From: Rhodococcus yunnanensis NBRC 103083 | Lineage (GTDB): Bacteria > Actinomycetota > Actinomycetes > Mycobacteriales > Mycobacteriaceae | Direction of reading: 5' to 3' | DNA length: 64,000 nt | NCBI RefSeq assembly: GCF_001895005.1 | Contig: NZ_BCXH01000005.1 | Coordinates: 186,001-250,000, forward strand | Notes under the pieces: generated by a model | What the model was told of the DNA's origin: nothing | What the model saw: only the letters and a program-made list of their open reading frames with translations | Database searches by the model: none | Shown here: positions 1 through 8,621 of the stretch, piece by piece | Position numbering within the stretch: position 1 is the stretch's first letter | How the letters are laid out: each line of letters opens with the position of its first letter | Translations under genes and position numbers: made by a program

Positions 1-1
1 C

Positions 2-244
2 CGCATGGGCGTCGGCACCCCGGAACAGATCGCCGACGACATCGAGCTGTGGTTTCGCAGCCGTGCCGCAGATGGATTCAACCTCAACTTCGACGTGTAT
101 CCCGATGGTCTACAACGGTTCGCGGACCACGTTGTTCCAGAACTCCGTCGGCGAGGCATCTTCCGGCACGAGTACACCGAATCCACGCTGCGCGACAACC
201 TCGGGTTGCCGAACGTCGACGCCGGAGAGGGAGCGCCGGTATGA
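2..244 (+). CDS. DszA/NtaA-family FMN-dependent monooxygenase, C-terminal fragment (5' end outside window)
   Basis: Only the last 80 or so codons are present; the reading frame is open to the left edge. The visible part carries the family's C-terminal signature: VGTPEQIADDIELWF, then AADGFNLNFD, then VVPELRRRGIFR and a TLRDNLGLP end. The same series closes the monooxygenases at 3113-4411 and 4498-5844. Characterised members of this bacterial-luciferase-like family take reduced FMN from a separate reductase and oxidise sulfones, thioethers or aminocarboxylates. The stop overlaps the permease start at 241 by 4 bases, so it is translationally coupled to the sulfonate-type importer downstream. 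Substrate unknown. Confidence 0.9.
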   Translation, partial: RMGVGTPEQIADDIELWFRSRAADGFNLNFDVYPDGLQRFADHVVPELRRRGIFRHEYTESTLRDNLGLPNVDAGEGAPV

Positions 245-1167
245 CCATCGACAGTGACTCGACCACGGCTTCAGGGCCGGCGACGGCGCCGAATCGCGGG
301 CCGGTGGAGGCACCTTCTCGCCCTGCTGAACAGCTAGACAAGCACATAGTGACACTGGAGGCTTCGGGCGCGCCGCGCCGTTTTTCACTCCCCAGGGGTG
401 GAAAGACCCTCGCGCGCATCGCGTTGCCGATCGCACTCGTGGTCGTGTGGGAGTTACTGTGCCGCGGCGGCGTCGTGCCGCCGACCAAACTCGATTCGCC
501 GACCACCATCGCTTCGGCCTTGGCAGATCTGATCGAATCGGGCACCCTTCAGGAAAGCCTCGCGGTGTCTCTGCACCGCGCTGGACTCGGCTTTGCATTC
601 GGCGCCGTCGTCGCATTGGTGTTGGGTGTCGTGGCAGGTCTGTCGGAATTCGGTGAACGAGCGTTCGACGCCCTGTTGCAGATGCTGCGCACAGTGCCCT
701 TCCTTGCACTGATTCCGCTCTTCGTCATTTGGTTCGGGGTCGGCGAGCAACCCAAGATCACCCTCATTGCAGTTGCGTGCATCTTCCCGATCTACCTCAA
801 CACCTTCGCCGGAGTACGCAACGTCGATCCGAAGGTCGTCGAAGCAGCCACAGTGTTCGGACTGTCCAGGTTCGCGGTAGCCACTCGCATCGTTCTCCCG
901 CTGGCGCTGCCGACGATCCTCGTCGGAATTCGCTACGCCATGGGTGTTGCGCTTCTCGCTCTCGTTGCGGCCGAGCAGGTCAACGCGAATTCGGGCATCG
1001 GCTACCTTGCGCTCTCTCCACGAGCGGCTCTGCGAACCGACATCGTGCTGGCCATCGTCGTCGTGTACGCGGTATTGGGCCTCGGCGTCGATCTGCTGGT
1101 GCGTGTCATCACGCGGCTGGCCTTGCCGTGGCATCGCACTCTCGTTCAGAAAGCAGGCGGGCAATGA
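241..1167 (+). CDS. sulfonate/nitrate/taurine-type ABC transporter permease (SsuC-like)
   Basis: 308-residue inner-membrane permease of the BPD_transp_1 family. A polar N-terminal tail of about 55 residues precedes roughly six hydrophobic segments. The cytoplasmic EAA loop that contacts the ATPase reads EAATVFGLSRFAVATRIVLP. The block MLRTVPFLALIPLFVIWFG is typical of SsuC/TauC. The ATG at 241 is chosen because it overlaps the preceding stop (ATGA). It ends overlapping the ATPase start at 1164. It closely resembles the permease at 7694-8584, so the two are probably duplicates. Substrate is inferred as a small sulfonate or other organosulfur compound from family and neighbours only. Confidence 0.93.
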   Translation: MTIDSDSTTASGPATAPNRGPVEAPSRPAEQLDKHIVTLEASGAPRRFSLPRGGKTLARIALPIALVVVWELLCRGGVVPPTKLDSPTTIASALADLIESGTLQESLAVSLHRAGLGFAFGAVVALVLGVVAGLSEFGERAFDALLQMLRTVPFLALIPLFVIWFGVGEQPKITLIAVACIFPIYLNTFAGVRNVDPKVVEAATVFGLSRFAVATRIVLPLALPTILVGIRYAMGVALLALVAAEQVNANSGIGYLALSPRAALRTDIVLAIVVVYAVLGLGVDLLVRVITRLALPWHRTLVQKAGGQ

Positions 1168-1883
1168 CCACCGACGGGTACTCGGTCGTCCTGAAGAACA
1201 TCACCAAATCGTATGGGACGCGCAAGATCTTCGACGGAATCGACCTGAGCATTCGTAAAGGTGAGTTCGTGGCCTTGCTGGGTGCATCGGGATCGGGGAA
1301 GACGACGCTGCTTCGGGTCCTGCTCGGTTTGGAAAAGATCGACAGCGGCGACGGATCGGTGTCGGTGCCACGTTCGGTGGTGTTCCAGGAGCCGAGGCTC
1401 GTCCCCTCGCAGAAGGTATGGCGCAACGTCAACCTCGGGGTCGCACGTGCGGATCGGAGCAAGGAGCGAGCCGTCGAGGCATTGGGCGAGGTCAGTCTCG
1501 ACCGACACGTCGACGTCTGGCCTGCAACGCTTTCCGGCGGTGAGGCGCAGAGGGTCGCCCTGGCGAGGGCATTGATCAGGGAACCTCGTCTGTTGCTGCT
1601 CGACGAACCGTTCGCCGCACTCGATGCCTTGACACGGCTGAGGATGCAGGACCTCGTGCGCCGGTTGTGCCGCAAGCACGAACCCGGCGTGCTGTTGGTC
1701 ACCCACGACGTGGACGAGGCAATCCGACTCGCCGACCGCGTGCTCGTATTGAAGGACGCGCAGTTGTCCCTCGACGTCGAAATTCCCGGAGACGCTGCAC
1801 CCGACACGGCCGAGCTGGCAGCAATCAGAATCAGGCTCTTTCGGGAGTTGGGAGTCGAGACCGAGATCGCAGTCCAGATCTAG
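1164..1883 (+). CDS. sulfonate-type ABC transporter ATP-binding protein (SsuB-like)
   Basis: 239-residue cytoplasmic ATPase that powers the permease at 241. Visible elements: Walker A GASGSGKT near residues 40-47, Q-loop in VVFQEPRLVPS around residue 75, signature LSGGE at about 123-127, Walker B LLLLDE at 143-148 and the switch His of LVTHDVDEA near 181. The FQEPRL...VWRNV block is characteristic of SsuB/TauB/NrtD ATPases. The start ATG overlaps the permease stop by 4 bases. It is closely similar to the ATPase at 6973-7710. The short C-terminal extension after residue 200 has no recognisable domain. Confidence 0.93.
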   Translation: MTTDGYSVVLKNITKSYGTRKIFDGIDLSIRKGEFVALLGASGSGKTTLLRVLLGLEKIDSGDGSVSVPRSVVFQEPRLVPSQKVWRNVNLGVARADRSKERAVEALGEVSLDRHVDVWPATLSGGEAQRVALARALIREPRLLLLDEPFAALDALTRLRMQDLVRRLCRKHEPGVLLVTHDVDEAIRLADRVLVLKDAQLSLDVEIPGDAAPDTAELAAIRIRLFRELGVETEIAVQI

Positions 1884-1941
1884 TACACGCGCTCGAACCG
1901 CCCCAAGACACGGCAATCGAAAACTCAGGAGTATCAACACA

Positions 1942-3021
1942 ATGCGTATACCTCGTCACATGAGCGCAGTCGGTGCACTGGCACTCGGATTGGCCATGGT
2001 CGTCAGTGGCTGCAGTGGTAGCGAATCAACAGAGTCGGACTCTGTGAGCTCGTCGGTTTCGTCGATCGTGAACGGCGTCGATGTCTCAGGTACGACGTTG
2101 CGTGTCGGCATTTTTCAAGATGTCACACGTGTCCAAACCGAGAACACGGAGTTCTTCGACGATACTCCGTACAACATCGAATGGGTGCGACTCAATGGAG
2201 CGGGTCCCACGGTGCAGGCGCTGGGCGGTGACGCAATCGATATCAGTTGGGGGCTCAGTGACACCGCCGTTCCGAAAGCGGCGGCAGAGGCCAAAGAAGA
2301 CTGGACGGCAGAAAACGCGCGGCTGAAGATCGTGGCCTTGCTGAAGCCGTTCGATCCGGAGAACTATCCGTCGGGAATCATCGCTGCGAACAAGGACGCG
2401 GGAATCTCTTCTCTCGAAGATCTTCGCGGAAAGTCCTACACCTTCAACGAAGGTGGAAATGCGCACGCAGCAGCGGTGTTGGCCCTGTACAAGGCAGGTC
2501 TGACACGCGATGACGTCAATGTCCAACTCTTGCAGAGCGATTCCATAGCCTCGGCTATCACCACCGGAGCCGTGCAGGCGGGATCGAGCTCGACCAGTGC
2601 CCTTGCCGCTGCGCTGGATGCCGGTGCCGTCGAGCGAGTGGCGACCGCCGCTGAGGTGGGGTTCCCCGGATACGTATCCATCGTGGCGCGTTCCGGCGCG
2701 CTCGCGGACGCGAAGATCGACGCGGCGATCGGTGACTTCGTCGGGCGCGCCACCAAGTTCCACAAGTGGTCGGCAGCCAATCCCGACGACGTGGCCGACG
2801 CGTTCGTCAAGGCCCAGCAGCTGACCGACGAGCAAGCATTGCTTGCGGCGAAGACCACCGCATCGACCGTGCTTCCTGTCGGGCAGGATGACCCGGGCAC
2901 CAAGGTGGAGGTCGATCTGACCGATCTTCTCGTCAAGTCGGGCTTCCTGCCGAGAGTAGTCGACGTGCGATCTCTCGTCGACGATCGTTACTCCGCGCAG
3001 ATCGAAGCCGGTAACCAGTAG
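1942..3021 (+). CDS. SsuA/NMT1-like substrate-binding lipoprotein of ABC transporter
   Basis: 359-residue extracytoplasmic binding protein. A signal peptide ends in the lipobox VSGC, with Cys24 the expected lipidated residue. The mature part has the two-lobed periplasmic binding-protein pattern of the SsuA/THI5 group: an early strand (TLRVGIFQD), a DISWGLSD segment, then SSLEDLRGKSYTFNEGG and a helical C-terminal half. A CAGGAG ribosome site lies 11 bases before the ATG; Met7 is a possible later start. It follows the ATPase by 58 bases and is the last gene of this + strand operon, followed by a strong hairpin. It differs clearly from the binding protein at 5841-6923. Confidence 0.9.
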   Translation: MRIPRHMSAVGALALGLAMVVSGCSGSESTESDSVSSSVSSIVNGVDVSGTTLRVGIFQDVTRVQTENTEFFDDTPYNIEWVRLNGAGPTVQALGGDAIDISWGLSDTAVPKAAAEAKEDWTAENARLKIVALLKPFDPENYPSGIIAANKDAGISSLEDLRGKSYTFNEGGNAHAAAVLALYKAGLTRDDVNVQLLQSDSIASAITTGAVQAGSSSTSALAAALDAGAVERVATAAEVGFPGYVSIVARSGALADAKIDAAIGDFVGRATKFHKWSAANPDDVADAFVKAQQLTDEQALLAAKTTASTVLPVGQDDPGTKVEVDLTDLLVKSGFLPRVVDVRSLVDDRYSAQIEAGNQ

Positions 3022-3046
3022 ACCGACCAGCAAGGCGAATCACGAA

Positions 3047-3081
3047 ACAATGCCCCGGCCGTGCCAGAGCCGGGGCATTGT
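3047..3081. terminator. bidirectional transcription terminator hairpin
   Basis: A perfect 13-base inverted repeat (3047-3059 with 3069-3081) encloses a 9-base loop, with a GC-rich core next to the loop. It lies between two genes that end toward each other (1942-3021 + and 3113-4411 -). There is no clear T-run on either side, as is common in high-GC actinobacteria. Its position and symmetry suggest it stops transcripts from both directions. Confidence 0.8.
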
Positions 3082-3112
3082 GATTGTCGGTGCACCATAA
3101 ATCTTTCGCGGG

Positions 3113-4411
3113 TCAGAACGGCGAACGGAGGCCCAAGTTCCCGCGCAGCGTGGTCGATTCGTAGTCCCTCCGGAACAGGCCGCGCCGTTGTAGTTCGGGG
3201 ATCAGGTGATCCACCGTCAGTTCGAGTCCCGAATTGAAGAAGTCGGCATTGAGGTTGAATCCGTCTGCCGCACCGGCGCGAAACCACTCCTCGATCGTGT
3301 CCGCGATCTGCTCCGGTGTTCCGACGACGACTCGGTGGCCGTTGGGGTTCCGGCGCAGCAGCTCCCTGACCGTCAGGTCCTCCTCGCGCGCGAGGGTGAG
3401 GATCGCGGAGGTGAAGCCCTGGCTGGACGTCGAGCGAGCAGCCGCGGCGTCGATTCGGTCCCACGGCAGGCGTCGGTCGAGTTCGAGGTGTCCCGGATCC
3501 AGACCGAGAGTGCGGGACAGAGATTCGATCTCGGTATCGAAGCCTGCCACCTCGTCGAGCCAATCCTTGCGTCTCTTCGCCTCGTTCTCGGTGCTCCCGA
3601 TGATCGGAAGCAAGCCGGGCAGCACGAGTATCGATTCCGGTTCACGGCCGTAGGTGGATGCGCGCGATTTGATCGTTCGATAGAACTCCTGCGCCGCGGG
3701 CAATGTGTGGTTCACGGTGAACACGGCGTCCGCATGTCGTGCGGCCAGGTCGATGCCCTGTGGGGAACCGCCGGCCTGCAGCAGTACCGGATTGCCCTGC
3801 GGTGAGCGAGGAACGTTGAGTGCACCGCGCACTCGAAAGTACTTCCCCTCGAAATCTATCGGGTGAATTCGGGAGAGATCGGCGAACTTGCCCGACGCCT
3901 GATCGGCTACGAGTGCTCCGCGCTCCCAGGAATTCCACAGTGCCTTGACGACGCGAACCGACTCCTCCGCGCGGCCGTAGCGTTCGTCGTGAGATGCGAC
4001 GCCGTCCTGGCCGAACAACTGAGCCGCGGAGTCGGATCGAGTGCCGACGACGTTCCAGGCGACCCTGCCACCGGACGCATAGTCGAGCGAGGCGATCTTG
4101 CGAGCGATGTTGTACGGATGATCGAAACTCGACGACACCGTCGCTACCAATCCCACATGCTCGGTCACCCGCGCGATGGCGGTGAGCGGAATGATGGGGT
4201 CCAACGACTGCCACGGACGTACGGCGCCTGCATAGTCGTAACCGTCTGAGAAGAACACGGCATCGAGCAGTCCGCGCTCGGCTGTTCGGCCGATCTTCTC
4301 GAAGTAATCAAGATCGAGAAATCCGAGTGGATCCTCCTGCACGCGCCACGAGGCCGCGTGTCTGCCGCTACTCGTCACGTTGACATTGAGGTGAAGTTTA
4401 CGTTCGGTCAT
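3113..4411 (-). CDS. DszA/NtaA-family FMN-dependent monooxygenase
   Basis: 432 residues, usual length for the NtaA/SnaA/DszA branch of the luciferase-like TIM-barrel monooxygenases. N-terminal strand KLHLNVNVTSSGRH is followed by RTAERGLLDAVFFSD, then HPYNIARKIASLDYASGGR (about 98-116) and a GRAEE...LWNSWERGA segment. The FMN-phosphate region PRSPQGNPVLLQAGGS is near residues 201-216. The C-terminal signature is VVVGTPEQIADTIEEWF. Known relatives use FMNH2 and O2 to break C-S or C-N bonds. It is the last gene of the - strand operon beginning at 11050, 86 bases after the related monooxygenase at 4498-5844. Substrate unknown. Confidence 0.93.
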   Translation of the reverse strand: MTERKLHLNVNVTSSGRHAASWRVQEDPLGFLDLDYFEKIGRTAERGLLDAVFFSDGYDYAGAVRPWQSLDPIIPLTAIARVTEHVGLVATVSSSFDHPYNIARKIASLDYASGGRVAWNVVGTRSDSAAQLFGQDGVASHDERYGRAEESVRVVKALWNSWERGALVADQASGKFADLSRIHPIDFEGKYFRVRGALNVPRSPQGNPVLLQAGGSPQGIDLAARHADAVFTVNHTLPAAQEFYRTIKSRASTYGREPESILVLPGLLPIIGSTENEAKRRKDWLDEVAGFDTEIESLSRTLGLDPGHLELDRRLPWDRIDAAAARSTSSQGFTSAILTLAREEDLTVRELLRRNPNGHRVVVGTPEQIADTIEEWFRAGAADGFNLNADFFNSGLELTVDHLIPELQRRGLFRRDYESTTLRGNLGLRSPF

Positions 4412-4497
4412 GGTGGCTTTCCGTGAGGTCCGGCGAGGCGTGTAGGTCGGTCAGGTGGCGTAACGGATGTCGGCGACGACAGCGTCACGCTCGGGGC

Positions 4498-5844
4498 TCA
4501 TGTCGGGACCACGGTGAGTGCGTAGCGGCTCGGTGGGACCGGAATGCCGAAGTGCTCTCGCAGGGTCGTGCCGGAATACTCGGACCTGAACAGCCCGCGC
4601 CTGCGTAGCTCCGGGACGACATGATCGACGAAAATCTCCAAGCTCGCCGGAAAGACGTCGAAATTGAGGTTGAATCCATCTGCGCCGCGCGTCAGGAACC
4701 ACTCTTCCATGTGATCGGCGACCTGCTCCGGTGTGCCCACTACCTGGCGATGGAATCCGGCGCTGTGTTGGATCAACTGCCGGACGGTGAATCGCTCCGA
4801 GAACGCCAGGTCTGCGGTGGCCGCCAGCATGCCGTGTGACCCGGCGAAGTTCTCCGTCGACGAAACCTTCTCGTACGGAATCTCGCGATCGAGCTTCAGC
4901 TCTGCAGGGTCAAGACCCAATGTCGCTGCCAGTCGTGGAATCTCGCGGTCGAAGTCGAACAGTTCGTTCAGCCGGGCCTTTCGCGCCGTTGCCTCTGCCT
5001 CCGTGGACCCGACCACCGGGAAGAATCCAGGAAGCACGAACAATTGCTCGGGGTCACGTCCGTGTGCGGATGCACGAGATTTGATGTCTCGGTAGAACTC
5101 CTGAGCGCCGTGCAGCGTGGTCTGCGTGGTGAAGATGGCATCGGCGGCCCTGGCACCGAATGCTCGGCCCGGTTCCGACGAGCCTGCCTGCACGATCAAC
5201 GGGCGGCCCTGCGGTGATCGAGGCGAGACAGCAGGACCTCGTACCGAAAAGAACTCGCCCACATGGTCGATGGTGTGAATTTTGGAGCCGTCCGCGAACA
5301 CCTTCGACAGTCGGTCGCCGACAATGGCGCCGTCTTCCCAACTGTCCCATAGCTTGCCGAGTACATCGACGAACTCCTCCGCCCGTCGATAGCGCATCCG
5401 GTGATCGGGTAGCGCGGACAGGCCGAAGTTCAGCGCGGCGGTCGGCGAATAGGTGGTGACCAGATTGACTGCAGCTCGGCCCCGACTGACGTGGTCGAGA
5501 GTGGCGTAACGCCTGGCGAGGCCGAACGGATCGTTGAACGTGGTCGAGGCGGTACCGACCAGACCGATGCGCTCGGTTGCCACTGCAAGAGCTCCGAGCA
5601 GCACGCTGTTGTCGAGTGCTTGGTAAGTGTCGACCGGCGGTTCCGCGGGGACCGCGGAGAGGTCGGCGAGGAACACTGCGTCGAAAGTTCCTCGCTCCGC
5701 GATCCGTGCGATGTTCGTGTAGAAGTCGACGTCCACGAACAGATTCGGATCGTCCTGCAGCTGCCACGCCCCTGGATGTCGGCCGCTGCCGGTGACATTG
5801 ACGTTGAGGTGCAGTGTGCGCGTGTGGTGCCTCGAGACGGTCAC
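4498..5844 (-). CDS. DszA/NtaA-family FMN-dependent monooxygenase
   Basis: 448-residue paralogue of the next gene in the operon. The N-terminus reads TLHLNVNVTGSGRH, followed by RIAERGTFDAVFLAD; DPFGLARRYATLDHVSRGR lies at 105-123, RRAEEFVDVLGKLWDSWED at 153-171, PRSPQG at 208-213 with VQAGSS after it, and VVGTPEQVADHMEEWF near the C-terminus. Its ATG overlaps the stop of the binding-protein gene at 5841 by 4 bases, so transporter and oxygenase are translationally coupled. Two adjacent family members may act on different substrates or on successive steps. Like the others, it needs reduced FMN from a reductase that is not in this window. Confidence 0.93.
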   Translation of the reverse strand: MTVSRHHTRTLHLNVNVTGSGRHPGAWQLQDDPNLFVDVDFYTNIARIAERGTFDAVFLADLSAVPAEPPVDTYQALDNSVLLGALAVATERIGLVGTASTTFNDPFGLARRYATLDHVSRGRAAVNLVTTYSPTAALNFGLSALPDHRMRYRRAEEFVDVLGKLWDSWEDGAIVGDRLSKVFADGSKIHTIDHVGEFFSVRGPAVSPRSPQGRPLIVQAGSSEPGRAFGARAADAIFTTQTTLHGAQEFYRDIKSRASAHGRDPEQLFVLPGFFPVVGSTEAEATARKARLNELFDFDREIPRLAATLGLDPAELKLDREIPYEKVSSTENFAGSHGMLAATADLAFSERFTVRQLIQHSAGFHRQVVGTPEQVADHMEEWFLTRGADGFNLNFDVFPASLEIFVDHVVPELRRRGLFRSEYSGTTLREHFGIPVPPSRYALTVVPT

Positions 5845-6923
5845 TGGGTGAACTGTGGATCGAAGATCGGGTTGTAGGCGATCGCGATGTCCCGCTGGTT
5901 CTTCACACCACCGGCCTTGAAGGCCTGATCGACCGTGAGTTGCTGCTTGGCGATCAGTTCGGGATCACCCAGCTTCAGCAATCTGGTCGTTGCCGACGCA
6001 TCGAAGTTGATGTTCGCGATCTCCTCGGTCTGCTTCAATTCGTTCCTGTAGACCTCGATGACCTCGTCCTTGTGCGCCGGATACCACTCGGTCCAGAAAG
6101 TGTCGTACCTGCCGAAGAAGTCTCGAAGGGCGTCGACTTTGGCGGGATCGTCGAGGACATCAGGGCGGGTGATGTGGCTTCCACCACCGACGATGGTGTA
6201 CAGCTCCGGATTCGTCGGGAGTGCAACAGCGTCTCCGGTCGACAGGAGACGCTGCACGGAACCGTACGTTGTCAGTACCGCGTCGACTTCGCCTGCGACG
6301 AACGCGGCGGCCGCGGCTTGATTGTCCGCAAGAGCGACCGGCTGAACGTCCGCCGGTGTCAATCCGGCTTGGAACAATGCGATCACGTAGGCGGCGTAGA
6401 TGTTGCCACCGACGTTGTAGGCGATCTTCTTGCCCCGCAGATCGGCAAGAGTATCGATCCCGGCGGACTTCTGCACGAACAATGACGGCGATGGGTACGG
6501 CGAATCGATCTGGTTGTAGATGGCGATGGCCTCGATCGCAGCCTGCCCGGTCACGTTGGGGTCGTCCTTCTGGTTGGCCGCCTCGACTGCGGCGGTGCCC
6601 GCACCGGTCAGCCCGACGTCGATGGCCTTGGAGTGCAGCGCCGAAATCTGCGCTGCGGGCCCGCTGATGACGGGCACGTCGAGCTTGTAGGGCAGATCCT
6701 CGAACAGCCCGGACTTCTCGAACAGTGCTGGGTAGTCGGCGGTCTGGACACCGAAGGTCAGCGTCGGAGTATCTGCGGATGCGGTACCGAACGAAGAAGA
6801 ATTTTCCTCGCTGCTCGCGTTCGAACCGGCGCATGCGGCGACGAGCCCGCCTGCGAGGACCAATGCGATGACGGCAAGAGACCGGCGTGACTTGGCCGGC
6901 CTCGGTTGTGCGAACCGGGACAC
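5841..6923 (-). CDS. SsuA/NMT1-like substrate-binding lipoprotein of ABC transporter
   Basis: 360 residues. A basic N-terminus (two Arg pairs before residue 15) and hydrophobic core end at the lipobox VAAC, with Cys31 the predicted lipid anchor. The mature protein has features of NMT1/SsuA-like receptors: TLTFGVQTADYPALF, DVGLTGAGTAAVEA, IDTLADLRGKKIAYNVGGN and a C-terminal helical region with LTVDQAFKAGGV. It sits between the ATPase (6973-7710) and the monooxygenase whose start it overlaps. The gap to the ATPase is 49 bases. It probably delivers the substrate that the two monooxygenases downstream attack. Confidence 0.9.
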   Translation of the reverse strand: MSRFAQPRPAKSRRSLAVIALVLAGGLVAACAGSNASSEENSSSFGTASADTPTLTFGVQTADYPALFEKSGLFEDLPYKLDVPVISGPAAQISALHSKAIDVGLTGAGTAAVEAANQKDDPNVTGQAAIEAIAIYNQIDSPYPSPSLFVQKSAGIDTLADLRGKKIAYNVGGNIYAAYVIALFQAGLTPADVQPVALADNQAAAAAFVAGEVDAVLTTYGSVQRLLSTGDAVALPTNPELYTIVGGGSHITRPDVLDDPAKVDALRDFFGRYDTFWTEWYPAHKDEVIEVYRNELKQTEEIANINFDASATTRLLKLGDPELIAKQQLTVDQAFKAGGVKNQRDIAIAYNPIFDPQFTQ

Positions 6924-6972
6924 GATGGCAGCGCTCCTAATTTTCGACGAGTGATTCCGGACGAATCGGTTT

Positions 6973-7710
6973 TCAGTGAGGGTTCGTCACCGAGTCGACC
7001 ACTCCGAGTTGGTCGAGCAACAGTGCGCGGAGTTCGAGAAATCGGGGGTCGGTGCGCGGACGTGGCTTGTCGATGTCCACCGGTACATCGAGCTCGACAG
7101 AGCCGTTGTTCAACACCAGGATTCGATCTGCAAGAAGAATGGCTTCGTCGACATCGTGCGTGACGAGAACCACGGCTGGACGGTGCAGTTCCACGAGCTC
7201 GGCGACGAGATCCTGCATCTTGATCCGGGTCAGCGCGTCGAGCGCTGCGAACGGCTCGTCGAGAAGGAGTAGACCAGGCTCGGTGACCAGTGCGCGCGCC
7301 AACGCGACACGCTGAGCCTCACCACCCGATAATGTGACCGGCCACGCACTCCCGTGGTTCGACAGACCGACTTCGCTCAGCGCGGCATCCGCTCGTGACC
7401 GCAATTTTCGAGGGCTGTGTCCACCGAGAACCACGTTGCGCCACACTCGACGGGATGGGACCAACCGTGGCTCCTGGAACACGACAGAGCGTGCTCGCGG
7501 TACGACCACTCGACCGCTGTCCGCGGAGTCGAGGCCGGCCAGTATTCGAAGGAGGGTTGTCTTGCCGGTTCCCGACGGTCCGAGCAGCGCAACGAATTCA
7601 CCGGACCTCAACTGCAGATCGATTCCATCGAGAACCGGGCGATCACCGAATGCTCGTCGTACATTCCTGATGTCGACGACGGCATCAGGGATGTCAGCCG
7701 ATGGTGACAT
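6973..7710 (-). CDS. sulfonate-type ABC transporter ATP-binding protein (SsuB-like)
   Basis: 245-residue ATPase. Walker A GPSGTGKT at 44-51, Q-loop in VVFQEPRLVPSRRVWRNV near 79, signature LSGGE at 127-131, Walker B LLLLDE at 147-152 and switch region LVTHDVDEA are all present. Over most of its length it matches the ATPase at 1164-1883, which indicates duplication of the importer. The chosen ATG overlaps the 3' end of the permease gene by 17 bases. Confidence 0.93.
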   Translation of the reverse strand: MSPSADIPDAVVDIRNVRRAFGDRPVLDGIDLQLRSGEFVALLGPSGTGKTTLLRILAGLDSADSGRVVVPRARSVVFQEPRLVPSRRVWRNVVLGGHSPRKLRSRADAALSEVGLSNHGSAWPVTLSGGEAQRVALARALVTEPGLLLLDEPFAALDALTRIKMQDLVAELVELHRPAVVLVTHDVDEAILLADRILVLNNGSVELDVPVDIDKPRPRTDPRFLELRALLLDQLGVVDSVTNPH

Positions 7711-8584
7711 GTGGCCTCCACGGGAGTGCGTATCGTTCGATCAAGCGCATGACGACGTCGACGAGGATTCCCAGGATTGCGTAGACGAGAATTCCGGCGA
7801 TCACGATGTCGGGGCGCTGATTCTGGTTCGCGTTGTTCAACAGATAACCGATGCCCTCACGGGCGTTGATCTGCTCGGCGAGTACCAAGGCGAGCAGTGC
7901 GACGCCGGATGCGTATCGGATTCCGGTCAGCGCGGAGGGAAGAGCAGTGGGCAGAATAACTCTCGTGGCCAGCCGCCACCCCGACAGGCCGAAAGTCTGC
8001 CCGGCCTCCACCAGTTTCTTGTCGACGCCACGCACACCGTGATAGGTGTTCAGATACACCGGGAACACGGTTGCGGCAGCGATCAATATCAGCTTCGGTT
8101 GTTCGCCGATACCGAACCAGGTGATGAACAGTGGAAGGACCGCGATGAACGGGATGGTTCTCAGCATCTGCAGCGGTGCATCGAAGATCTCTTCACCGAT
8201 CTTCCACAGCCCGGCAGTGAGGCCGAGTACCAGTCCGATGCTCACCCCGGCGAGCAGTCCAATTCCCGCCCGCTGCAAGGAGATCGGCAGCGCTGCATTC
8301 AGGTCACCCGCAGACCAGAGTTCTCTGTAGGCCTCGAGAATCGCGCTCGGGGGCGGAAGCGTGAACTCCGTCGTCCATCCCAGGGCCGACGACAGCTGCC
8401 AGAGTGCGACGAGCGCGAGCGGTACGAGAACCCGGAGTGCTCGGCCTCGCCACGTACGGAACACTCCGCGCGAGACGTGCCGACCGGACTTCGGACTCAG
8501 GTCCACGAGCGGCGTCGAGGTTGCGGCGCCTCGTTCGATGGTCGTCTCGGTCGTGGGGCGTACATCGGTGGGTGTAGCCGTCAT
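7694..8584 (-). CDS. sulfonate/nitrate/taurine-type ABC transporter permease (SsuC-like)
   Basis: 296-residue inner-membrane permease with about six membrane segments after a polar N-terminal tail of about 55 residues. The EAA loop appears as VEAGQTFGLSGWRLATRVIL. The stretch MLRTIPFIAVLPLFITWFG nearly repeats the one in the permease at 241-1167, and the two proteins are alike throughout. It is the third gene of the - strand operon, 37 bases after the rhodanese gene, and overlaps the ATPase start by 17 bases. Import of a small organosulfur compound is inferred from the family and from the rhodanese and monooxygenase neighbours. Confidence 0.93.
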   Translation of the reverse strand: MTATPTDVRPTTETTIERGAATSTPLVDLSPKSGRHVSRGVFRTWRGRALRVLVPLALVALWQLSSALGWTTEFTLPPPSAILEAYRELWSAGDLNAALPISLQRAGIGLLAGVSIGLVLGLTAGLWKIGEEIFDAPLQMLRTIPFIAVLPLFITWFGIGEQPKLILIAAATVFPVYLNTYHGVRGVDKKLVEAGQTFGLSGWRLATRVILPTALPSALTGIRYASGVALLALVLAEQINAREGIGYLLNNANQNQRPDIVIAGILVYAILGILVDVVMRLIERYALPWRPHVTIG

Positions 8585-8621
8585 GCGCTGGCTCCCGTCC
8601 AGTTCCGGCGAATCTCCGACA

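Noticed and set aside
4412..4497. Possible promoter or small RNA between the two monooxygenase genes
   Set aside because: Eighty-six GC-rich bases with no -10-like element or stable hairpin; treated as an operon spacer.
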